Assembly: GCA_020746875.1 (NCBI GenBank)
Contig: JAGTJL010000015.1
Location: 558,001 to 622,000, forward strand
From: Rhexocercosporidium sp. MPI-PUGE-AT-0058
Lineage: Eukaryota > Ascomycota > Leotiomycetes > Helotiales
Direction: 5' to 3'
Length of the DNA: 64,000 bases
Shown here: one piece after another, positions 23,683 through 34,002 of the stretch
Layout of the letters: the number at the start of each line of letters is the position of its first letter
Numbering within the stretch: the first letter of the stretch is position 1
Translations under genes and position numbers: made by a program
Notes under the pieces: generated by a model
Told to the model about the DNA's origin: nothing
Seen by the model: only the letters and a program-made list of their open reading frames with translations
Database searches by the model: none

Positions 23683-25768
23683 AAGAACTTGGATGGGAAT
23701 CGAGTCCAAAGAATGCTAAACGAGGAAGTTCAGGTCAGGTTTACACAATACCAGGCGGTTAGGCGATACCGGGCAAAAGCAGGTCATCATTTCTTTTCGA
23801 CTAACATATTGGAGAAAGAGAACAAGATAGATAGGGCTGGCGTTAGATGGGAGAACTCATTGGGAGGTGCATTTGTTTTGAATATCGATGATTTTTTCTT
23901 TCTCTTTTCTTTGTCTACATTTCGGGAGAGAGGGGTGTTTCTGGGTGGGTGGTTGGGTAGCTTTGAAGAAAATCTAAAGTGCTATTGGCAGAGTTGGAAG
24001 AAATACAGATGACAGACGTTCACAATGCCAGGAAAAAAAAGTGTGAAGATGTTTACTGCTCCGTTGGATCCTATGGATCTCGCTTCGGCACCTTAAGGGT
24101 AAGCCTAAGTGGTTGAAGGTTGTATTTGTGTTAAGCGAATTCCCCTTTAATATTACGAATTAACTTAGACACGAACTTCAAGTTCAATGCCCAAGATACC
24201 CTACTTACAGAGGAAAGGTAAGGTGGAATGAATTTATTGTCAAAGGAGAGAATTTATCCACAGAGAACGGTCAAGTCAGCATTCAAGACGAGCCATCTCT
24301 ATTTAGTTGTCAGGAAGGAACGAGTATATATCATGACAATTCCTTGGCAGCGGACTCAACCCAGCTCGTTCCTTTCGTGTATACCGCGCATTTAAAGCAC
24401 TTTACTCAACATGAGGGACTCAGACGCCCAGAAATAACCCAATAGCCCAATAACCCTGGAGGTCCTTTACCATCGTAGAACTCGAGCGAGTAAGACATGG
24501 CTGAAACCCAGCCCGCAATGACTCGCAGCTCATCGGTTTGCCGTCATGTGAGACTCGCCCTTGCCCAATGCAAACGGGGCTCAAGGCCTAGCGGAAGCTG
24601 TCAACCTGTCAAAGATTTCAGCCTCTACCTCAAAAGAAGGAGCTGGGTCGTTGAGTCCACTGCCAATAGAAGCGACTGCCATGATGCTTCTTTGCTCCGT
24701 CCTAATAACTAGATAAATGAACTATCAGTCTTCTAACGCAGGTTAACTCAAACGTCCCCTGTGCATTCGTTTTTTTCTTTTGACACTGCTCGTGAACTCT
24801 TACACTTTTCGCCTTTAAGATACTGTAGACGCCAGATGAAGACAACCATCCAGATTCCAGATTCCAGATCTTCTCTCCTCGAGTCCTTACACCATCCAAG
24901 ACAGCGATCGGTCCCGACGAGAGGGCTGGCTTGCAGTCGCCACCACCAAGTCGTCTTTCTACCGGTATCTCGAATACAACTTTCGTCCCATCCCGTCCCA
25001 TCCCGTCCCCTTAAATGTCCTCATTGGTCCCCCCCCTCACCTGCACCCCTGGCTCGAGCCCCTTGGGGTCCATCAGGGCGAAGCAAGGACGGAATCCGGC
25101 CGAACAATTTTGCGCGTATCAAGAAGCTGGGATGAAGACCTTCGGAATCCAGACCCGATCTTTCCAAAGCTTTTTCAAAGCATCAGATGATTTTTCAGCT
25201 CAGCCCAGGGAGGTTCAACCTTTCGTTCAAAAATGTACAAGCTCATTATGCACGCAGGTACCAGGATTTGATGCAATGTGGTGTCTGTGCGGCCATGTGG
25301 ACGTCGGGGGGCATGAGAGAGAGAAAAAAGCTTCGAGGTCCCGTTTTCAATAGTCTCGGCCATGGGTGTATCTCCGTGCGTTCTTGACCTGTCTAGATCG
25401 TGGACTGTGGATGGACACTGCGATGACTTGTCACCATGGCTCGAGTTGGATGTTCAGCTGAAGCATTTCTAATCCGTAGAGGGGGTTGAACACAGCGGTC
25501 CTATCCATTATTCCACCCTTCGAGATGGAGATGGCCGTCACCGACCCAGCGGTTCAGTGACCCCGGTGTCAATCTCATGCAGTTCCGCATCTCAGCCGGG
25601 GTAGAGCGGTGGAACCGGGTTCTCGCCATTTTTGCTGGATTGAGATTGCCTGTACTCGTACTGAGTGGGGATTGTATAAGGGTCTGGAGAAGCCCAAGTT
25701 TGGAGACGATGTCGGCTCCAAGATCCTTTGATTGTTCTTGTTGGTTTTGATAGGAAGGTGTTATCATC
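23683..25768. other. Intergenic, 2.1 kb, upstream of giant pectin methylesterase
   Basis: No gene supported. Open frames at about 24500-25390 lack domains and look like chance frames. A short CCCGTCCCAT-type repeat is present at about 24988-25012. The right end is the promoter of the pectin methylesterase gene, with a TATA-like box about 90 bases before its ATG. Confidence 0.45.
25673..25680 (+). promoter_or_regulatory. TATA-like box before pectin methylesterase gene
   Basis: The sequence TGTATAAG lies about 90 bases upstream of the ATG at 25769, a plausible distance for a TATA element in a filamentous fungus. This is positional inference only. Confidence 0.35.
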
Positions 25769-28700
25769 ATGTTGAGCTTTAAGAAAGCTGTGTTTGGATT
25801 GCTGGCAGCGTTGCAGCTGTCAGTCCATGTTAAAGCTCAGTCTTCAGACACAGCGACATCTTCATCTGTCAGTTCCACATCTTCAACAGTAGCTTCAATA
25901 GCGGCACCCTCAGGTAGAATCCCAAGCCTCAATTGTCGCCCCGAAGATCTTTCTAACTTTCCAAAGGTACTGTTATAGTTGATCAGTCGGGTTCTGGGCA
26001 TTTCACAGCCATCAATCAAGCAGTTGCTTATGCTCAAGCATCTGCCCAACCTACCGTCTTCGTCAGAGCTGGAACGTACCGTGAAGTCATCTCAGTCTCT
26101 GGAACAGCACAAGTCACCATCATTGGTGATAGCTCAGCCTCATCCGATTACAGCAAGAACCAAGTGACTATTTCGAACACTTCAGCGCCTCTGGCAATCG
26201 CAGTTGGCGGCGTTCTTGGGACTACGTGGAAGAACATCAATTTCGTCAACACGAACGCCGGTACTGCGCCTGCTGTCTCTATTAGAGCAAAGCAAAACGC
26301 ATTCTACAACTGCCAATTCATTTCTTCCGGCGCCGGTGCAGTGACTGCGATAAATCTGGGAACGGTCCTTATTGCCAATTCATATATTGAAGGCACCGAC
26401 AAATTATTTTCGGGATATCTCGGTGCTTATGTGTATGGATCGACGATTGTTCCAACGGCTAGTTCATCTACTATCGTCTACAGCAAGGGATACTCAACAC
26501 CAACTCAATTCTCCCAGACAGTCATCGACACCTGCACTATCTCCCAGAAATCGGGTCTCACCAATACATACGTGTACCTGGCTGGCCCTAATGGCGACGG
26601 ATCGCAAGCCGTCTTCAAGTACACAAGCATCGCAGGATTCACTGCTCCAGGGGGCGTGCGACCCTTGGGTACGAATGGCTTCTACGGAGAATACCAGACG
26701 ACTGGGCTTGGTTCGTTCCCGTACGATTCGCAACGTATCGATGTTCTGATGACTTCGTCTATGCTTTCGAATTGTACCATCGACTATGTTTTTGCAAACT
26801 CTTTTACCGGATTTACGAGTTCCTCAACTTCTTGGGTGGACGCTTCGGTACTGAAAGCTATTTCGGCTGCTAATGTCGTTGTTTCCAGCTCAACATTGCC
26901 TACCTCGACAAGCTCAACTAGCTTCACCTCTTCAAGCACCGACTCCCAGACCTCGACAAGCTCAAGCGTCGTATCTTCTTCAAGCACCGAATCCCAGACT
27001 TCGACTGGTACTATTACATCAGTAACTAGCAGCTCGTCGACACTCAGTACTACGAGTCAGACTTCTTCGGTATCACCAACAGTGACTTGTGATTTGCCCA
27101 CATCTGTCCCGTCGACTGCCTTTGTCGTTGGCCCTAGTGGATCGTGTGCAAAGTATAACACCTTTGCCTCGGCGATTGCAGCTCTTCCAGTGGATTCAAC
27201 CAAGCAATACGTCTACATCCTTGCTGGCACATACACTGAACAAATTCCAGCTTTCAGCAGGGTGGGCGCGACAATCTTCCGTGGCGAGTCAACAAAGCCC
27301 CTTTCCCAGGCAGCCAACTTGGTCACCCTTCAGTACTCTGGTAGCGTATTGAGCTCTGCCGGCGGCGCAGAGACTTATTCAGTCTTCCGATCAACGACTT
27401 CTTCGGCCAAGGGACACGCCTTCTACAACATCAACTTCGAAAATACTGCAGCAATCTCACCAAACATGGTTGCAATTGCTATGGATATCAAGGCTTTACA
27501 AGTGGGATTCTACTCCTGTGGCTTTAAATCTGGACAAGGTACTATTCTTGCTAATACTGGTACTTCCTACTTTTCCGGCTGTCGAATTGAGGGATCGTCG
27601 GATTTTGTCTGGGTCTTTGGAGCTGCGTTCATCAGTAACTCTGTTATCGTCTCCAATAACCCTGGATACTCCATTTCGGCTCAGAACTACGCCGCCACCT
27701 CGTCATCTCAACTTGTGTTTGATCAGTGTGCTTTTGTCCCCAGTACCAGTACGTCAATGAGTCAATCTACATACCTGGGTCGTGATTACTCGGTTTCTGC
27801 AAGGGTGGCAGTCACGAATTCTTATCTGGACGCTCATATCAAGCCCATTGGATGGCTCATCAAGTCTGCTTCAGCCAATGTCACATTTGCTGAATTCAAT
27901 AATACTGGTCCTGGCTTTGTGCAGACTTCAAGACCGAGTCAAGTTCAGATCTTGGTGGATGGAAACACTTACTCCGCTGCCAGCGTACTTGGGGACATTA
28001 GCTGGATTGATAGCTCTGCGGTAGTCCCTTTCTCAGGATTTCCAGCTTCTTCATTCACGATAGCCTCCTCGACTACCTCAGCTACATCATCCACGGCATC
28101 GTCGACCAGCACAGCAGTGCCGTCCCTTGGCACATACGTCGTCTCCCTTACTCCGACAGACGGTCAATATGGAAGCGTCCAAGCTGCAATTTTGGCCCTG
28201 CCAGCTGACGGAGCTGAGAAGACAATCCTGATCATGCCAGGTACTTACACTGAGCAAATCAACATCAACCGTACCGGAAAGGTGATTTTGCGAGGAACTA
28301 CGAGCTTTGTCAATGATTTCTCCCAGAATCAAGTCAAAATACAGTTCAGCTATGGTGTCCCAACAAGCGCTGGGCAGAATGAGTTAACTCCTGTCATCAA
28401 CAGCAAGAAGAATGATGGTAGTGGACTGGCCCTTTACAACATCGATTTTGTCAACACTTTCCCGCAGACAACCAATTATGCCGCTCTAGCTGCCGACTTC
28501 TACGGTACTAATATGGCAGCGTACGGATGCTCCTTCATCGGCTTCCAAGATACTCTTCTTTCCAATAAGGGTACTCAGCTGTTCTCTAACTGCTACATCG
28601 AGGGGTCTGTAGACTTCATTTGGGGATTTTCACAAGCGTACTTCCGCCAATGCTACATCGCAACCAACACACCCGGTTCTTGCATTGCCGCACAGAGTAG

Positions 28701-31700
28701 ATCCTCAGCTAGTGTTGCTGGAGGTTATGTTTTCGATGCCTGCGCTGTCACGTACACGGGTACCTATGGTCCTTCTTTCGGGTTGTCATATCTTGGAAGA
28801 CCATATAGCAACTTCTCTGTTGCCGTATACAAGAACTCATACATCGACAAGCATATAAATGCCGCTGGGTGGAATATTTGGTCAAAGTCAAACCCCCAGA
28901 CAAGCAATGTTCTTTTCGGCGAGTACAATAATGTCGGTCCATCCGCGTGGACTGCTTCTACTACTAGAGCGCCTTTCGCGACGAATCTCACAGAAGCACA
29001 GGTCGCGGCATACGACCTGTCTACTTTCATGGGAAGCACCTCGTGGATTGACACCGAGGCTTACAACTTCGTACCATCATTCAACTTCACTGCAAGCGGA
29101 CTGAACGGCACTCCGACTTCTTCAACTCCGGTTCCATCAGCTACGCCTTCTACCAACTCGACGGTCATTCATCCTTCAAGCGGCACGACTCCTCCAGCGG
29201 GCGCGATTCTCGTCTCCGTCGGCGGTAAAATAGCGAACTCATTCTCAAGTCTGACAGCTGCATTGGCATCCCTTCCAGCCGACACCACATCCCAGACCAT
29301 TTTCATGTACCCAGGATCCTACACCGAGCAAGTATCACTTAACAGAAGAGGTCCAGTCACCGTCATCGGCTATCAATCCGGCAGTGTTGGAAAGACGTAC
29401 ACCGCCAACCAAGTCATACTCACTTTCGCACGCGGTCTATCTGTCGTCTCTCCCGTAGCTGCTGGACACACAAATGCCGAGACCGCTGTGGTTGCTACTG
29501 CGAGTACCAAAATTGCGTTCTACAATGTCAATTTCATCAATACGGAGAACTTGGATGGAGCTATTGCTTCCTATGTGACCCTTGCTGCTTCGGTGTATGG
29601 CGACCAGATTGGCTTTTATGGCTGCAGCTTTGTTGGGTGGCAAGATACTCTGTTGACTGGCAACCCTGCTGGATACGCTTACTATGAGAGCTCGTATATT
29701 GAGGGTGCTATTGATTTCATTTGGGGATATTCAATGTCGTACTTCAAAGGATGTACGATCGGGGCAAAGAAAGCCAAGTCCAGGTACGTCGAGTTCCTCT
29801 GGGCGCCTCTCTCTGTACTTCAATAACTGACTGTGTTTCAGTATTACCGCACATAATCGGGCCAGCTTGTCAGCCATTGGCGGATACATTTTTGACCAGT
29901 GCCTTTTCGCTGCCGCTCCCAATGCGACCGCAGATCTCAATCAACTGGTCTACCTTGGTCGTCCATATAATGCATATGCCAAGGTCGTGGTCAAGTATTC
30001 TTACCTTGATACGATTATCCAGCCCGCGGGGTGGAAGGTATGGTCCGCCACTGATCCACGAACAGACTATGTCACTTTCGCCGAGTACCAAAATACCGGG
30101 CCTGGCAACTGGGAGAATAATGCTGCAGCTCGTGTTAGTTTCGGTAACGCCACATTGTTGACTTCCGATACATACACGCTGAGTAGTGTAATGGCTTCCA
30201 CCTCGTGGATCGACATGACCTACTGGGACTCAATCGTCACTCCCCAGCCTGCTCTAGTAGTGGTCGAAAGTGGCAATTCAACTACTCCTCCCCCAGGAGC
30301 CTGTATAGTCTCCAAGACGGCGATTTCTGGCAAGGTCACATACACGAAAATTGCACAATGTATTGCTCTTCTACCTACCACCAGTGTCGTTTCAACAATC
30401 TTCATTTATCCCGGAACATACAACGAGCAAATCACTTTCAACCGCTCGGGGGCTACCATCTTCCAGGGATATGCTGATTTACCAACAAAGTACTCGAGCA
30501 ATCAAGTCATCATTACCAACTCCGCTGGTGTTGATACCCAGGGTGATGCGAGTAACTCGGATTCAGCTACCTTCTATTCCCGAGGGAAGAATGTCAAGTT
30601 CTACAACATCAATTTAGTGAACACGTACGGCAAAGCTGCTGATTATGCATCACTTGGATTTGCTATTGGTAACAATGGGAATGCTTCCTTCTACGGCTGC
30701 CAGATCATTGGCAACCAGGATACGTTCGATGTCAACGCTGGTGAGTGGATATCCCTCATGTAGATCAGCGAGGCTAACGATTTCATAGGTGCCAGTATAT
30801 TTGCGTACAACACTTACATTGAAGGCTCTGTAGATTTTATCTGGGGATCCGGTTCGATGTATTTCTTGGCCTCGACAATCTCCCCAAACACTAATGGAAT
30901 CTCAATCACAGCCGATAAGAGAGCAACGAATACATCGATTGGCGGAATTGTATTCGATCAGTGTACCGTAACTCCAGCACCTGGTTCCATCGTCTCGGCT
31001 GGAAGTGTCTTCCTGGGCAGACCCTGGAACCCTTTTGCCAAAGTGGCTTATGTTCAGACCTTTTTGGATTCCTGTGTTAGCCCTGCTGGATGGTCTGTAT
31101 GGTCGAAGAGCACACCAAACACCGATACTGCTTTCTTTGGGGAGTATCAGAACACTGGACCAGGAGCTGTCAAGACCTCAAGAGCTTCATTCTCTCACGA
31201 AATGACGAACGACGAGGCTTCTGCCTTCCAGCTTTCCAAATTCTTCTCCAGCATTTCTTGGATTGACTTCACCGCTGTCGGAATATCTCCATTTGTTGTC
31301 TCCAATCTTCCTCCTACGGTTACTGTTACCTCAACCATTCTTCCTACAGGATCTGTCCCAGTCGTTACCTCGACAAGTACCTCTCTATCGCTATTCACGA
31401 CTTCTATTCCTGCATTGATCGTCACGAAGAACGTGACTGAAAAGATCTCGTCCCTGATTTTGTCGACTCAACCAGATCTTTACAAGTCTACCACAATGAT
31501 CTTGACCGAGACTTCAGTCATCTCAGTTACACCAGCAGTAAGATCAACTACTATGACCCTCGACCAGGTCGTCAAATCAACTTTGACAATACAAGGGCCC
31601 TCGGTAACAACTACCCTGCTCGTTACTTCGAAGGTCACAGCTCTGTCGACTCTCACGCCTCTTCCAACCACTCAAGTCCAAACAATCACAATTTCGGATA

Positions 31701-32920
31701 TCCACACTTCTTCTATCACCCCGCAGCCAATATCCAAGATTATCACCTCGGTCTCTACACTAGTATCCACAACCACGTCCACACCTAAAGGAAAGACCAA
31801 TACACTGAAGAGCACAACGACTGTTGAGCAGATCCTCACAGTTCCCGCGCCAGATGTCAAGCTCACACAGACAAGCACGATTTTGAGCACTAGCACCCTG
31901 ACTTCTGTGCCCAAAGGAGTCACACAAACCAGGACATACCTCGTCACTATTCCAGCGGGGCCTACAGTGACAGTCCAGGCCAAGAAGGGAGTTACTTCTT
32001 TCATTTCGACCACTTCTGTTATCATCAAGACTACTAAGAGAACCACGACGTTGACCTGCATTCCTTCGGCAGTCAGGCTCAAGAGATCATTCGAGTCAGA
32101 TCCAATGCAAGAGAAGAATATTGTCAAGAGACAGGTTACATCTTCACCCTCAAGTGTTTCAACGCCCACAGTCACAACATTCTATACTCTTCCACAATCG
32201 ACAAGTACTCTTCTAGTCCTGGTTAGCGCTTCATCAACCACCACAAAAATAGCCTCTAAGTCAACTCAAACCGACACCTTCACTTCTTATATCATGAAAA
32301 CGAGTATCTTCCCAGGCCAAACATTCACCTCCACAATTTCAACCACGAAAGTCATTCCAAAGACAACCACCCTTCCTCAATCTACTTCCACGATCTTAGT
32401 CAATCTTCAAGGAACATCGATCTCTACCACCTCTCTAAAAGGCCAAACGCAAACCCTGAGCTCAACAGTCTTCTCAACAGTCAAGACGTCAACTTCCACA
32501 CTCAGGGGCCTCACAATCCAAGCCCAAACAACCAGCACCCTTTTCAGCACCCTCATCATCACCCTCCCCGCCGAAACCCAGCTCTCAACCTCCACCTCAC
32601 TCACAACCCTCAAAGCCACAATCATTCTCCCCACCCCCACAATCCTCATCACCCAACTGTCCACCATAACGCTCCGATCCACATTCACACCCCTTGGGAC
32701 AACCTCAACGATCTTTCAGCTCGCTACAAACATCCAGAAATTGACTCTTACGCTCCCGACCCCTACGGTACTAGTTAGTGTTACTAGCACGTCGAAAATA
32801 TCTACGCCGTCGATTACGATCACGAGTACGATTTTAAAGACGACGATTGTGAAGAGTACGCAATTAGTGACGAGTACGGTTGTTAAAACTGCCAAGGGAG
32901 CGCCGACTTGTGGTGTCTGA
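25769..32920 (+). CDS. Giant secreted protein with five tandem pectin methylesterase (CE8) domains
   Basis: Predicted secreted pectin methylesterase-like protein of about 2326 aa. Exons: 25769-25913, 25979-29783, 29842-30740 and 30789-32920; all joins keep frame. An N-terminal signal peptide (MLSFKKAVFGLLAALQLSV...) is followed by five CE8 beta-helix units starting near residues 50, 418, 765, 1121 and 1469, separated by Ser/Thr-rich linkers, then a Ser/Thr-rich tail from about residue 1790. Units 3, 4 and 5 keep the family's catalytic motifs: QDTLL/QDTLL/QDTF (acid Asp), VDFIWG/IDFIWG/VDFIWG (nucleophile Asp) and LGRPY/LGRPY/LGRPW (Arg). Unit 2 keeps SSDFVW and LGRDY, but QDTLL has become QGTIL, losing the acid. 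Unit 1 keeps a GTYREV strand and IEG but lacks QDT, DF and LGRP motifs. CE8 enzymes remove methyl esters from plant pectin. Several units are probably active and the first two structural or decayed. Intron 1 uses a gtagaa donor. Confidence 0.9.
31320..32905 (+). repeat. Ser/Thr-rich degenerate-repeat tail of the pectin methylesterase
   Basis: About 530 codons made almost wholly of Thr, Ser, Val, Leu, Pro, Ile and Lys. Units such as STLRG/SLKGQTQTL or PTILITQLSTITL recur at irregular spacing. No membrane segment or GPI-type hydrophobic end is visible; the protein stops after KTAKGAPTCGV. Such tails in secreted fungal proteins are usually heavily O-mannosylated and may hold the enzyme at the wall or act as a stalk (inference). 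Near 32080-32130 the run is broken by a charged segment with two Lys-Arg pairs. Confidence 0.75.
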
Positions 32921-34002
32921 GGGTAGCTGGGTTGAAGTGCGAGTGTAGATTATTGACTCGTTAATTGCTTGTACATAGATAGAATCTCGAGTTGAACATG
33001 ATGCAAATAATGTATATACTTCTAGTTTCAATAAATTCAAACTCCTAAGTAAAGATTCACTTGATTATACGTTCGTCCATGATCAAACTGCAGGCTCACA
33101 TTCACTGCTGGCAATTCTACGAACCTGTCGTGGACAAAGACATGTCTGCTAAAATAAAATAAACAATATAAAGCCATTATTAAACACGATCAAGAATGCC
33201 GCTAATGTTACTAGTTTAATAATCAACGCTCTGAATATCGCTTTAAATCAAAAAAGTCTTTATACTCGTTTCGATGCCGTTTTATTAAAGAAGGAAGTCG
33301 TATAAATCTTGCTAAATTTTGGTTTCGATTGTAATCAAATCTACCAACGCCACAACGCCGCAAGCCGGAAGAGATCCTGGAGCAAGATTCCACGTGCTGT
33401 CCCGATGACGGCCAAGGAGAGAACGCTGCACCTTGCAATCCTGCTGGTGGTGATACTTGGGGTACTTGAAACGCTACATTTTTCGATCCGTCTGGCGAGA
33501 ACGAGAGACATCGTAATCGTTCTGGTGGTAAGGATGAGACACCTCCACAATCTGTGGTAGTGAGAAACTTGCTCCTCTCAATGGAGTAGATTCTGTTGGT
33601 GATGATGAGTCATGGACAGACAAACAGATGTTTCGATTGAGTTTGTTCTCGGGATGGGCCATACCAAAGGATTCTCGCGTCTTCTTTAGTATCACGATGG
33701 GAGCGAAGTCGATAAACTCCTGGTGGTTCTATAACAGGATTCGTACGAAGAGGTTATCAATAAAGGTTGTCACAGAAGTTGCTCTTCTTAAATTGGCGAA
33801 CCTATAATTTGGTGAGATACCTTTCGAAATTTACAGAATTACCGCTGTTGTAAATTACTCTACATCTCACAGGTCTGTCATACTAATTAACGCCTCCAAG
33901 GATTCAAGGAGTGAGAAGACACCCTTACGACAAACCCATCCCAATTCCTAGGTATCCCCAACGCCGAGTATCATCTTCGAAAATCATGCAGCAAGTTCCT
34001 CC
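32921..34002. other. Intergenic with a possible gene relic
   Basis: No intact gene. At about 33185-33300 one plus-strand frame reads as a coding-like stretch (NALNIALNQKSLYTRFDAVL) that ends in a stop. From about 33398 another frame is coding-like (CPDDGQGENAAPCNPAGGD) but carries in-frame TGA codons. No family is recognised. This may be an old duplicated or mobile sequence, or chance. Confidence 0.35.

Noticed and set aside
31195..32688. Minus-strand Val/Thr-rich frames under the pectin methylesterase tail
   Set aside because: Reverse complement of the Ser/Thr repeat; a typical artefact.
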